A DNA stretch of 64,000 nucleotides from Prauserella halophila. GTDB lineage: Bacteria > Actinomycetota > Actinomycetes > Mycobacteriales > Pseudonocardiaceae. The DNA is taken from contig NZ_JAMTCQ010000010.1 of NCBI RefSeq assembly GCF_024171895.1, forward strand, positions 372,001 through 436,000, written 5' to 3'. The notes beneath the pieces are model-generated. The model did not search any database, had not been told where the DNA came from, and saw nothing but the letters and a program-made list of their open reading frames with translations. Positions 7,238 through 16,042 of the stretch are shown in pieces. A program made the translations under genes and the position numbers. Within the stretch, counting starts at the first letter, position 1, and the number at the start of each line of letters is the position of its first letter.

Positions 7238-7943
7238 CTATACGATCCGGAGTTCGCGACGATTCCGGATACACCGGAATGTGTTGGCACAGTTGGATTT
7301 TGGCGCTTCGGTAGCTTGCATCCTTCTTGAGTAACACGGGCCCGTTGTCGTTGATTAAGGGCAGTAAAGGGGCAGCTCTGCTGGTGCTCGAGGGAGGCCC
7401 TGTGGCATTGCGGGCAGGCTGGACCTGCCCGCCGACTCCTGCCCGCAGGGAGCGCGGGTCCCCTGATGCAAGGCTCGCGCCCGGCGGGCGCGACCGTGTA
7501 GTGGCTTGGCCTTGTATCTGGGGCAGCGACCGTACAATCCAGGGCCTTCCTCGAGCACCAGAACGCAGTGAGCACTGCTGGCGTTTCAGGCGTGCCTATC
7601 GTTGGTCGCGCGCGTGGCCGACGGCGTGTTGGCGCGGCTGCCTAGGCCCTGGCCGACCGGGTAGCTGCGCGCCTATCGGCCAGGGCGATCTGCCCGATAG
7701 GGTGGCTTGAAGACGTACAGAAGATTCACTTCGACTGCGGTTGCCCGAGATGTCCTACTCCGGTGGTGTAGCGTGCGCCATGCTGCTTTGGGGCGCGGTG
7801 CTTCATAGCCCCGGCTTCCCGTTAACATCTCTCATCAATCAGTAGCGCTCGGGACCTGCATTTGTGTCACCATATCCAGGCCCACTGGTAAGCTTTCCCG
7901 GCAGCATGCGACTGCCTATGTCGCACCACGGAATTGGCGAGGT
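7238..7943. other. Non-coding, inverted-repeat-rich left end of the island
   Basis: No convincing ORF. The segment holds a 22-bp inverted repeat (7381-7402 with 7540-7561, one mismatch), an 11-bp inverted repeat (7646-7656 with 7676-7686), and an overlapping 8-bp one (7672-7679 with 7694-7701). The 14-mer GCAGTAAAGGGGCA at 7361 recurs at 11111, where it overlaps the end of the integrase, and may be an arm-type integrase site. The region could be attP arms, an origin, a small non-autonomous element or a structured RNA. The promoter for the cargo gene presumably lies in its last 200 bp. Confidence 0.6.
7381..7561. repeat. Small element with 22-bp inverted termini
   Basis: The left arm begins CTGGTGCTCGAGGG and the right arm at 7540-7561 is its reverse complement with one mismatch. 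The 137 bp between them contain further hairpins (GGGCAGGCTGGACCTGCCC and GCGCCCGGCGGGCGC). The size and terminal symmetry resemble a MITE; I could not identify a target-site duplication. Confidence 0.5.
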
Positions 7944-9827
7944 GTGCTATTGGCTAGTGATTCTAACGGTTCCAGCAGCGAAGCCGAGTCGTCGGGTGGC
8001 CAAGACTCATCTGTGTCTCAACCGGCCGACTCGCAACCCTCTGGGACCACTCATGAAGGTCAAGCCGACGATGACAAGTCGTCCCTATTTTCATATGTAC
8101 GTGAGGCGCACAGTAAAGCTCCTGAAATCGGCTACGGTCACCGTTGGTACGACCGTCCATACAACGTTTTGTTTTGGCTTCGACGATCCTGGCGTAGGCG
8201 AATGCTACCCGATGCTTTACTGAGAAGGTGTCTTTATGGAATTAACTACCTGCTTCAGTTTTACACGCACGACGTCAATAAAGCTTGGAGTAAAAATGAC
8301 GAAATGAGAAATCTGTCCGTCCCTCAAGACGAACATGTGACTATCCCGGACCTCTGGACTATCGAGTTGTTTCCGCCTAGCGAGTTTAAAACTCTTGCCC
8401 AGTCGATCTCTCGTAATTCATGGGATAGTCAACGACTCAGTTTCGAGTATGGCCAAGATAAGCAAGACCAGCTTAAGAGAACGCGCGATAGTAACGGGCA
8501 ATCATGGTGGCGTCTAGTCAGCATCTCCGATCCTGCGGCACCGTTCACCTATCCAGCCGGGTCGACTGAGAAACTTCCGTGGCCGTTTAGCGGAATAGAA
8601 TTGACCGCGATTCAAGTAGGCGCAGGACTCACAGCAGTTGTAGCACATTTTCAAATAACGCCAGAAGCTTCTTACTCGGTTGATGAGGTTTGGCATCAGA
8701 TGCATGAGCCGCAGCTAATCCGCCGTAGAGGAAAGCTTCCAAAGGCCGAAGACCGCTTATTCTCTGGGTATCGCGCAACCCAAGAGTCTCGACGGGCGCT
8801 ACACGATGCGGCGCGACAGTGGATTAACCGTAGATGCCCAGGATTCTTCACTAGGAACAACGAGCCCCATCCATTGATTGATATGCTACTTTTAGAGCAG
8901 CATGACCCCGTACGAGGCGAACGTGGTGAGCGAGTCTTTATGGACGCGCTACGCGCAATCGGCTTAACTGAAGATACTAGATACCGTACCTCGCCGGAGT
9001 TACCTAACATTCGGTTGTCGCGAGTAGAGACAAGTTTATGTCCCACATTGAGCACTAGAACGTGGACATTGTGGGGAAATCGCAGCGTTCTTGTTGAATC
9101 ACACGATCTACGGTTCTATGGTTCGAGTGATACACGAGCCATTGGGCATGCTGTTGATCAGCGCATAGCTGAATTTTTCGTTTTATTGTCAATTTCTGAT
9201 TTTATTGAGGTAACCGAGAAGCAGTACTCAATATTGCGTGATACTGCACGCGCTAGGCATGGCGATTTTAAAGCTCGTGACGTTCGGCGTCTGCGCACAA
9301 GCTTTCTCACCCTGAGTTTGGACACGAGCAGTGTTGCTCAAGACGTTACTAAATTGTGGAATAATGAGCGCCGTAGGTCTGAAGATGTCTGCTTTGTGTT
9401 GGACCTAGCACCATGGTTAGTCGCTGCCTATGAGGAACACGAGCGGCCGAGATTCACGCCGATTGATATGAACAACGAGCTACGTGCAAATCAAGTTGAT
9501 CAGCTTGAGCAGATCGTGCAGGCGGATCAAAGTTACAGGAGTATTTTATCTACCGTTGCATCGCTCGGAGCATCTATCGACACCTTTAAGATTGGTCGTA
9601 TTGCTCTACTTATTGCGTTTGCTTCACTCCTGGTCGCTGTTGTTACACTTATACTTACGCGAGAAAGTGCAGAACCTGCTGGTTCCGCAGAACCAGTCAC
9701 GACGGTAGAAGTAACCCAGTCAAGGGGTGTGAGCGAGTCACCTCGATTCATCCGACTTTCGAACAGTTATTTGATCAAGGGAGATTTCAGCTATTCCGTC
9801 GAGAGTGGCGCGGATCCAGTGCGATAG
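7944..9827 (+). CDS. Unknown island cargo protein with C-terminal membrane anchor
   Basis: This 627-residue protein is not recognised. Residues 1-45 are Ser/Gln/Asp-rich and disordered. Residues 50-535 look like a folded cytosolic region rich in aromatics and Arg (WYDRPYNVLFWLRRSWRRR near 70, WTLWGNRSVLVESHDLRFYG near 375). Residues 515-545 look helical or coiled-coil. One transmembrane helix (IALLIAFASLLVAVVTLILT, near 552-572) is followed by a Ser-rich outer tail of about 55 residues. GC is far below that of its neighbours and codon use is relaxed, which indicates transfer. The GTG at 7944 is used here; a TTG at 7950 is better spaced from GAGG. It is intact while every other island gene is broken, which suggests a retained function, possibly phage defence. 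That role is inference only. Confidence 0.8.
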   Translation: MLLASDSNGSSSEAESSGGQDSSVSQPADSQPSGTTHEGQADDDKSSLFSYVREAHSKAPEIGYGHRWYDRPYNVLFWLRRSWRRRMLPDALLRRCLYGINYLLQFYTHDVNKAWSKNDEMRNLSVPQDEHVTIPDLWTIELFPPSEFKTLAQSISRNSWDSQRLSFEYGQDKQDQLKRTRDSNGQSWWRLVSISDPAAPFTYPAGSTEKLPWPFSGIELTAIQVGAGLTAVVAHFQITPEASYSVDEVWHQMHEPQLIRRRGKLPKAEDRLFSGYRATQESRRALHDAARQWINRRCPGFFTRNNEPHPLIDMLLLEQHDPVRGERGERVFMDALRAIGLTEDTRYRTSPELPNIRLSRVETSLCPTLSTRTWTLWGNRSVLVESHDLRFYGSSDTRAIGHAVDQRIAEFFVLLSISDFIEVTEKQYSILRDTARARHGDFKARDVRRLRTSFLTLSLDTSSVAQDVTKLWNNERRRSEDVCFVLDLAPWLVAAYEEHERPRFTPIDMNNELRANQVDQLEQIVQADQSYRSILSTVASLGASIDTFKIGRIALLIAFASLLVAVVTLILTRESAEPAGSAEPVTTVEVTQSRGVSESPRFIRLSNSYLIKGDFSYSVESGADPVR

Positions 9828-9920
9828 TCGAAGCAAGTTCGGGCCTATACCAGGAACCGTGTGGACGCATTGGAAGGATTTTTCGAGCTGGGTCTCGTGA
9901 TCGTATGCGAAAATGGACTT

Positions 9921-10607
9921 ATGAAGGGCGCAACCGCAGAGCTAACGATCGGCGAGCGCATCTCGTGGTATCGGCGTCGTCGGGGGCTCTCGTAGCGGGT
10001 GCTGGCTGAGCTGGTGGGGCGTACTGAGGACTGGTTGAACAAGGTCGAGAACAATCGGATCCAGCTCGATCGGCTGTCGGTCATCAACTCGATCGCCGTC
10101 GAGCTGGATCTGTCGTTGACTGAGCTGCTGGCGGAGTCGTCGATTGTCGAGTGGTCGCCCGACACCGGTCGGCGGACCGTGCCTGCGCTGCGCAACGCGT
10201 TGTTGACCTATCGGCAGCTCATTCCGACTCGGGGCCCGCGCATGAGCCGCATTCGCCGGATGACCTGGTGGAACGGGGTAGCGTCGTGTGGGATGCCTAC
10301 CAAGGCTCGCGCTTCGGTTTCATGACGGCATCGCTCCCTGGGCTCGTCGAGGACCTGGTACACGCGGTAGACCAGTACGAAGGTGCGGACAAGGTGCGCT
10401 GCCAGCGGTTGTTGGCACTGGCGTACTAGGCCAGTACGGCGTTGCTGACCAAGCTCGGTGAGACCGATCTGGCGTGCGTAGCGGCACAACGTGGCTATGA
10501 CCTGGCGGAACACGCCCGTGAGCCGGTCGTGTTGACCTCGCTGCGCCGGTCGGTGTGCCACGCGCTGCTGTCGGCTGGACGGTACGCGGATGCTGCCGCA
10601 CTGGTGG
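9921..10607 (+). pseudogene. XRE/TPR-type regulator, degraded
   Basis: Beginning at ATG 9921, the frames encode an XRE helix-turn-helix (TIGERISWYRRRRGLS, then RVLAELVGRTEDWLNKVENN) and a TPR-like C-terminal region (VCHALLSAGRYADAAALVG). It is broken by an amber codon at 9993 where Gln is expected, a frameshift near 10230-10250 and a second amber at 10427, again at a likely Gln. It is cut off near 10607, where the sequence joins the integrase fragment. Such regulators are common in actinobacterial integrative elements. Confidence 0.75.
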
Positions 10608-11117
10608 GGTCCTGGCGATCCGCTGGGAGCACATCGACTTTGACGCTCAACTTGCCTACACGGTCGGCAACATGGTTCGCAGCAAGGCACACGGCAAGGG
10701 CGTCAACGACGGCAAGACCGAGACAGCCCAGCGTGCCGTGCCACTGGCAACCTGGCTCGTGAGCACGCTTCTTGATCGCCGATCGCGGGTCGTTGAAGAT
10801 CGAGGGCAGGCGCCCGAGGATGTGGTCGGCTGGGTGTTCCCCGACGCCCTCGGCGGACTACGCGAGACCAACACATGCGGCGTGACCGGCGAGCATTCCG
10901 CGACCGCCACGACATCGGTACCTGGTTCACGCCCCGGACCTTCCGGAACACCGTCGCGACTCTGGTAACCGACGCGCTGCCCGCCCGAGAAGCAAGCGAC
11001 CTCCTGGGCCACTGGCGATTCTCCCAGACGACTGATACCTATGTCGGTCGCATGGCTGTGTCCCGTAGGCCTGCCGAAGTGCTCGATGCGTTGGGCGGCT
11101 CGAATGGGGAGCAGTAA
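10607..11117 (+). pseudogene. Tyrosine-recombinase (integrase) C-terminal fragment
   Basis: The sequence enters abruptly at VLAIRWEHIDFD, just after where the first catalytic Arg of the family should be. It runs through a frameshift near 10870-10880 and ends with TPRTFRNTVATLV, then DLLGHWRFSQTTDTYVGR. The catalytic Tyr (TYVGR) and the Arg of the H-x-x-R box are present, but the His of that box is replaced by Arg. The N-terminal and core-binding domains are absent. Position and orientation beside the tRNA match the element's own integrase. Confidence 0.8.
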
Positions 11118-11156
11118 AGGGGCACCGGATGATCCGGACTCGTCTGGCTGACGCTG

Positions 11157-11208
11157 TGACCTGGTGGGAAGTGGTGGGCCGCCTGGGACTCGAACCCAGA
11201 ACCCGAGG
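11157..11208 (+). repeat. attR: 52-bp copy within tRNA-Lys
   Basis: Identical to 7186-7237. It includes the 3' part of the intact tRNA-Lys (from the anticodon-stem 3' strand through CCA) and 15 bp beyond. Confidence 0.9.
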
Positions 11209-11246
11209 ATTAAAAGTCCACTGCTCTGCCATTGAGCTAACGGCCC
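11175..11246 (-). tRNA. tRNA-Lys (anticodon TTT)
   Basis: Read on the minus strand: acceptor GGGCCGT pairs with GCGGCCC, the D-arm is GCTC...GAGC, the anticodon loop is CTTTTAA, and the T-arm is CTGGG TTCGAGT CCCAG with discriminator A. CCA is encoded at 11172-11174. The anticodon stem GTGGA/TCCTC contains a U-U mismatch at the second pair, and its 3' strand lies within the segment shared with attL. The gene was regenerated by the integrated island. Confidence 0.92.
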
Positions 11247-11317
11247 TGCCGCGGCTCAGCTTAGCGGCCGCATTCGGCGGCCCTGGAAGCGGTCCGGCCC
11301 TCGCCTACGCTGCCCGC

Positions 11318-11740
11318 GTGGCCTGGTATTGGGAAGCCCTGATCGGTGTCGGCGTGGCCCTCGCGGTCGCCTGGGTGGCGCTCGTCGTCGTGCTGGTGAT
11401 CGTGCGGCCGCGCGGCGGGCTGCTGCGCGAGGCGCTGCGGCTGCTGCCGGATGTGCTGCGCCTCGTGCGCAGGCTGGCCGCCGACCGCGACCTGCCTCGC
11501 GGCGTCCGCGTGCGGCTGTGGCTGCTGCTCGTTTACCTCGCCTCGCCGGTCGACCTCGTGCCGGACTTCGTGCCCGTACTGGGATACGCCGACGACGCGA
11601 TCGTCGTCACCGCCGTGCTGCGGTCCGTCGTACGCCGAGCGGGGATCGACGCCGCGCGCCGCCACTGGCCGGGCAGCGACGACGGGTTCGCCACGCTCCA
11701 GCGGGTCGCCTGCCTCACGCCGGACGCGGGGCGTACATGA
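11318..11740 (+). CDS. DUF1232 (YkvA-type) membrane protein
   Basis: This 140-residue protein starts at GTG 11318 ([18 protein letters not shown]), giving an N-terminal membrane helix. The DUF1232 core follows at residues 60-110, with [20 protein letters not shown] and [20 protein letters not shown]. The SP.DL.PD motif is diagnostic. The biochemical role of the family is unknown. Its 3' end overlaps the convergent YnfA gene by 26 bp. The upstream part of the open frame runs through the tRNA and is not coding. Confidence 0.88.
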   Translation: MAWYWEALIGVGVALAVAWVALVVVLVIVRPRGGLLREALRLLPDVLRLVRRLAADRDLPRGVRVRLWLLLVYLASPVDLVPDFVPVLGYADDAIVVTAVLRSVVRRAGIDAARRHWPGSDDGFATLQRVACLTPDAGRT

Positions 11741-12050
11741 TCACGGCCACCCCCACCAGGCACAGCGCAGCGCCGATGTAGTCCCAGCGGTCCGGCTGGA
11801 ACTTGTCGACGATCATGCCCCACGCCAGCGAACCCGCCACGAACACACCGCCGTAGGCAGCCAGGATCCGGCCGAAATGCGCGTCCGGCTGCAACGTCGC
11901 CACGAACCCGTACGCACCCAGCGCGAGCACACCCGCCGCGACCCACAGCAGCCCACGGTGTTCGCGCACGCCCTGCCACACCAGCCACGCCCCGCCGATC
12001 TCCGCGAGCGCAGCCAACCCGAACAACAGCACCGAACGTAGGACCGTCAT
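11715..12050 (-). CDS. YnfA (UPF0060) family small membrane protein
   Basis: The 111-residue protein has four membrane helices. UPF0060 features are [15 protein letters not shown] near residue 12, [20 protein letters not shown] in the middle and a C-terminal [20 protein letters not shown]. The fold is that of SMR-type transporters; the substrate is not established. The ATG at 12050 gives the usual family length. It converges on and overlaps the DUF1232 gene. Confidence 0.92.
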   Translation of the reverse strand: MTVLRSVLLFGLAALAEIGGAWLVWQGVREHRGLLWVAAGVLALGAYGFVATLQPDAHFGRILAAYGGVFVAGSLAWGMIVDKFQPDRWDYIGAALCLVGVAVIMYAPRPA

Positions 12051-12400
12051 GGCAGAGCACGGTACGGACCTGCGGCCGGTCGAGGGCGAACGAACGGGGC
12101 GCGACACGGCACGGCAGGCAGCCGGCGTCGCACCGGGGCCGAGTGCAGAACACGCGTGGGGACCAGTCGTGCGGTGGGCGCAGGACGGGCCTGGAACCCA
12201 CAACACGGCCCGGGAATCCGCAACACGGTCTCTGGAAGGCGCAACACGGCCCCCGGAATCCGCAACACGGCGTACTGGGCGCAGGACACGCGGGGTGGCA
12301 GGTCGGCGGACCGGTCGGTCGACTGATGCCGCGTCGTGCCCGGCGTTCGTAGCGTTCACGGCAATCGACACACGCACCGATCGATCCGGGAGGAACCATC
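12051..12400. other. Intergenic region with 21-bp-type repeat cluster
   Basis: Apart from the repeat cluster at 12193-12294 and the leader of the flavin reductase (GGGAGGAA before the ATG at 12401), I see no gene here. Confidence 0.5.
12193..12294 (+). repeat. Intergenic tandem repeat cluster 1 (21-bp period)
   Basis: Four units of the form GGAATCCGCAACACGGCC start at 12193, 12213, 12234 and 12255, followed by a variant unit (GCAGGACACGCG). Period is 20-21 bp. It lies between divergently transcribed genes. Confidence 0.8.
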
Positions 12401-13036
12401 ATGACCAGCGACAACGCCACGGCCACGACCGCAACCGACGACAACACCGCGGCCGCGGGCAACGACCGGCGCGCCGGCGACCCGTTGCGGCTCGCCGTGA
12501 TCATCGGCAGCGCCCGCACCGGCCGGTTCGCACCGGTGCCTGCCGCCTGGTTCGCCGACGAGGTGCGCAAGCATCACGGGTTCGACGTCGACGTCATCGA
12601 CCTGGCGGGGATGGACCTGCCGGATTCGCTCGACGGATCCGCCGACACCGACGCACTCGGCGGGCGTCTGGCCGCCGCCGACGCGTTCGTCGTCGTCACG
12701 CCCGAGTACAACCACAGCTACCCGGCGCCGCTCAAGGCCGCCATCGACCACTTCCACGCGGAGTGGCTCACCAAGCCCGTCGGCTTCGTCACCTACGGCG
12801 GCATGAGCGGTGGCCTGCGCGCCGTCGAGCACCTGCGCGGCGTATTCGCCGAGCTGCACGCCATGACCGTCCGCGACACCGTCAGCTTCTACAACTACCC
12901 GGACCGCTTCGGCGACGACGGCCTCCCGCACGACGCGGAGTCGGCGGGCCAGGCGGCCAAGGGCATGCTCGACCAGCTGCTGTGGTGGGGCAGGGCACTG
13001 CACGATGCCCGGGCGCAGCACCCGTACGGCAGCTGA
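12401..13036 (+). CDS. NADPH-dependent FMN reductase family protein
   Basis: This 211-residue flavodoxin-like protein has a disordered Thr/Ala/Asn N-terminus (1-28). The FMN-phosphate loop is LAVIIGSARTGRFAPVP, and the family signature is VVTPEYNHSYPAPLKAAIDH (about residues 104-123), followed by GFVTYGGMSGGLRAVEHLR. Members reduce FMN, quinones or azo compounds with NAD(P)H. Single gene with a good ribosome site (GGGAGGAA). Substrate unknown. Confidence 0.9.
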   Translation: MTSDNATATTATDDNTAAAGNDRRAGDPLRLAVIIGSARTGRFAPVPAAWFADEVRKHHGFDVDVIDLAGMDLPDSLDGSADTDALGGRLAAADAFVVVTPEYNHSYPAPLKAAIDHFHAEWLTKPVGFVTYGGMSGGLRAVEHLRGVFAELHAMTVRDTVSFYNYPDRFGDDGLPHDAESAGQAAKGMLDQLLWWGRALHDARAQHPYGS

Positions 13037-13285
13037 CCACTGCGTGCTGACGTGGTTCGGCCCAGTCGGCCGGCAGCGCTCACCCGGCCACTCTGCTCAC
13101 CCGGCCACTCCGCTCGCCTCGTTCTGCTCACGTCGTCCGTGCTGCCCAACTCGACCTGCTCCGCTCGTCCGGCCCACCCGGGAACGTCGCCCACACCGGC
13201 CATGGTGACGTTCCCGGAGTGGGCGGCGCCGGTGGGATCACTGCCGGTTGACTTCGACCTAACTCGAAGTTGCAGAGTCGTGACC

Positions 13286-16012
13286 ATGAGTTTTGCAGGG
13301 ATCCACGGCCGTGCCGACGAACTCGCCCGCATCACGACGTTCGTCGCCGAGATGCGCAGCGGGGCCGGACAGGCCCTGGTGCTGCGGGGCGAGGCGGGGA
13401 TCGGCAAGTCGGCGCTGCTCGCGTTCGCGGCCGACGCCGCCGACACGGACACGACCGGCAGCACCACGACCGGCGGCACCACGACCGGGGGTGCGGCTCC
13501 GGCGGCCGCCGCCGGGCCGGCCGGTGCGGATGACCTGCTGGTGCTCCGCGGCGCGGGAGTCGAGGCCGAGGCGGGGATCCCGTTCGCGGGTCTGCACCTG
13601 TTGCTGCACCCGGTGGCCGGGCGCGTCGACGAGCTGGCCGAACCGCATGCCGGAGTGTTGCGCCGGGTGCTGGCGGGGGACGGCACCCTCGACCGGTTCG
13701 CCGCGGGCGTGGCGCTGTTGGAGCTGCTGGGAACCCTCGCGCGGAGCGGGCCCGTGCTGGTGCTGACCGACGATGCGCATTGGCTCGACACCGCGTCGGT
13801 CGACGCCCTGTCGTTCGCCGCGCGCAGGCTCGCCGGACAGCGGATCGGCGTGCTGCTGGCGGTTCGCGAACCGCACGCGCCGGTGACACCCACACCCGGC
13901 CTGCCCGAGCTGCGACTGTCCGGTGTGGACGAGGAGTCGGCGCGGCGGATCCTCGCCTCGACGGAGCTGCCGCGTCACCGGCGTGACCGCGTCGTCGCCG
14001 ATGCGGACGGTAACCCGTTGGCGCTGCTCGAACTCGGTTCGTCCGAACGCGACAGCCACGGCGATCCGTTCGCGGGTTTCGTCGCGGAGCTGCCGCAGGC
14101 AACCCGGACCGTGCTCCTGGTCGCGGCCGCCGACGGTACGTGCGACATCGGCACGATCCTCGCCGCGGCGGGCACACTCGGTGCGTCGATCGACGATCTC
14201 CGCGTGGCCGAGGACGCCGAGCTCGTGATGTTCACCGAGGGCTGCTTCGGGTTCCGGCATCCGCTCGTCGGCGCGTCGGTGTACCGCGCCGCCACGCTGG
14301 CCCGGCGGCTCGAAGCCCACCGCGCACTGGCCGAGGTGCTGAGCCAGGACACCGACGCCGACCGCCGCGCCCGCCATCTCGCCGCCGCCACCACCACGCC
14401 GGACGAGTCGGTCGCCGCCGCGCTCGAAGCCGGCATCGACCGCGCGAGTGTCCGCGGCGGCTTGGCGGCAGTCGCCGATGCCTACGAACGTGCCGCTCAC
14501 CTCAGTCCGCTGGCCAGGGACGAAGGCCTTCGGCTGACGTCGGCCGCCCGCGCCGCAGCCGATGCGGGTCAGCCCGAACGTGCGCGTGACCTGGCCGAAC
14601 AGGCTGCGGCGTTGCTGCCGGAACCGGTGGACGCGACGTGGGCGGCGATCGTGCGCGCGACGCTTGCCGAGGACGACGGCCGCACCGCCGAGGCGCATCA
14701 CCTGCTCGTCACCACCGCCCGGCGGATCGCGGGCGATGCCCCGGAGCCTGCGTCCAAGCTGCTGTTCATGGCGGTCGGCGCGGCGTGGCGGGGCGACGAT
14801 CCGGCTCGTGCGGTCGAATCCGCGGCCACGGCCGATGAGCTGGGGCTTCCCGGTGCCGAGCGGGTGCGTGCCCTCGCGACCGCCGCGGGTTCCGACGTCG
14901 CGGAGGCGGTCGCGGCGGTGCGCGAGCTCGTCACGGTCGACTGCGCCGAGCTGGCTGCCTGCACCGACATCGCACTGACCCTGCGCTCGGAGGTGCAGCG
15001 GTCGTCGTGGTCGCTGCTGCTCGGCGACGCCGACGGTGCGTACTCCAGGGCAACGGACACCGTGCGCCAGGCCAGGAGGCAGGCCGCCACCGGGGCGTTG
15101 CCCGCTGCGCTGGGCGTGCTCGCGCAGGCGGAGCTGCAGCTCGGCGAGCTCGACGCCGCGGCGAGGTCGGCAGGCGAGGGCCTGGAGGTCGCGACCCGCA
15201 TCGGCCAGCGGCGCGGTACGGCGGTGTCGTCGGGCGTCCTGGCCGTTGTCGCCGCCGTGCGGGGTCACGCGGACGCCACGGCCGCGTTCGCCGCCGACTC
15301 CGAGTCGGCCACCGCCGCACACGCGCTCGCTCTGCTGGACCTCGGTGAGGGCCGCGCCGAGACGGCGGTCGACCGGTTGACGGCCTCGCACCGGCCGGGG
15401 CTCGCCGGGCTGACGGCGGTGCCGGACCTGGTCGAGGCAGCCGCGCGCACCGGCCGGTGCGAGGATCGCGACTTCGCGGAGCAAGCGCTTGCGGACTACG
15501 TGACCTGGGTGAACGCCGTGGACCGCCCACAGCTGCGTGCCGTCGCGCTCCGCAGTCGCGGCCTGCTGGGCGAATCGGATCTGCTTCCGACCGCGCTCGG
15601 GATGTCCGACCACGCGGGGCCGTGGCAACGAGCCCGCACCGAGCTCGCGCACGGCGAATGGCTCCGCCGGGACCGCAACCCGGCCAAGGCGCGGCCTCAC
15701 CTGCGCGCCGCGCTGACGGTGTTCGACCGGCTCGGCGCCCAGCCGTGGGCCGACCGTGCCCGCACCGAGCTGCGCGCCGCGGGCGAGGGCCGGGACAGCC
15801 GTCCCGGTCGCGACACGGCCCTCGACCTCGACGGCCTCACACCCCAGGAACTGCGCATCGTGCAGTTGGCAGCAGACGGCCTCAGCAACCGCGACATCGG
15901 CAACCACCTGTACCTCAGCCCGCGCACCGTCGGCTACCACCTGTACAAGGCGTATCCGAAGCTCGGCGTCTCCGGCAGGGGCGAGCTCGCGAAACTGGAG
16001 CTGATGGCTTGA
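13286..16012 (+). CDS. LuxR-family regulator with AAA ATPase domain (LAL type)
   Basis: This 908-residue protein begins with a STAND-like ATPase: Walker A GEAGIGKSALLAFAAD near residue 34 and Walker B VLVLTDDAHWLD near 160. It continues through an Ala-rich helical-repeat region. A LuxR helix-turn-helix ends it (LTPQELRIVQLAADGLSNRD, then YLSPRTVGYHLYKAYPKLGV). An insert at about 53-76 is Thr/Gly/Ala repeats. LAL proteins activate secondary-metabolite or sugar genes, but no biosynthetic cluster is nearby. ATG 13286 is chosen; GTG at 13280 is possible. The very long minus-strand frame across it is a codon-bias shadow. Confidence 0.9.
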   Translation: MSFAGIHGRADELARITTFVAEMRSGAGQALVLRGEAGIGKSALLAFAADAADTDTTGSTTTGGTTTGGAAPAAAAGPAGADDLLVLRGAGVEAEAGIPFAGLHLLLHPVAGRVDELAEPHAGVLRRVLAGDGTLDRFAAGVALLELLGTLARSGPVLVLTDDAHWLDTASVDALSFAARRLAGQRIGVLLAVREPHAPVTPTPGLPELRLSGVDEESARRILASTELPRHRRDRVVADADGNPLALLELGSSERDSHGDPFAGFVAELPQATRTVLLVAAADGTCDIGTILAAAGTLGASIDDLRVAEDAELVMFTEGCFGFRHPLVGASVYRAATLARRLEAHRALAEVLSQDTDADRRARHLAAATTTPDESVAAALEAGIDRASVRGGLAAVADAYERAAHLSPLARDEGLRLTSAARAAADAGQPERARDLAEQAAALLPEPVDATWAAIVRATLAEDDGRTAEAHHLLVTTARRIAGDAPEPASKLLFMAVGAAWRGDDPARAVESAATADELGLPGAERVRALATAAGSDVAEAVAAVRELVTVDCAELAACTDIALTLRSEVQRSSWSLLLGDADGAYSRATDTVRQARRQAATGALPAALGVLAQAELQLGELDAAARSAGEGLEVATRIGQRRGTAVSSGVLAVVAAVRGHADATAAFAADSESATAAHALALLDLGEGRAETAVDRLTASHRPGLAGLTAVPDLVEAAARTGRCEDRDFAEQALADYVTWVNAVDRPQLRAVALRSRGLLGESDLLPTALGMSDHAGPWQRARTELAHGEWLRRDRNPAKARPHLRAALTVFDRLGAQPWADRARTELRAAGEGRDSRPGRDTALDLDGLTPQELRIVQLAADGLSNRDIGNHLYLSPRTVGYHLYKAYPKLGVSGRGELAKLELMA

Positions 16013-16042
16013 GCCGTCGTTCGCCGTGCCACACTGCACGCC

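Larger units (their letters stand above)
7186..11208. mobile_element. Genomic island integrated at tRNA-Lys
   Basis: A 52-bp perfect direct repeat at 7186-7237 and 11157-11208 bounds this segment. The right copy is the 3' end of a complete tRNA-Lys gene; the left copy is only a tRNA tail. A tyrosine-recombinase remnant lies next to the right repeat, as expected for a tRNA-targeting integrative element. Base composition drops sharply inside, especially at 7.7-9.8 kb. The contents are a structured non-coding left end, one intact cargo gene, an XRE/TPR regulator pseudogene and an integrase pseudogene. With its integrase broken, the island should be immobile without help. Confidence 0.88.

Noticed and set aside
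7327-7710. 127-residue frame in the island's left end
   Set aside because: It runs through the inverted repeats, has no ribosome site and has unlikely composition.
13040-13190. CTCACCCGGCCACTC-type short repeats before the LAL regulator
   Set aside because: Only two or three imperfect copies; they do not fit either dispersed family and have no clear structure.
13286-16012. Pathway regulator of a secondary-metabolite cluster
   Set aside because: LAL regulators often sit in such clusters, but no biosynthetic genes occur nearby in the window.
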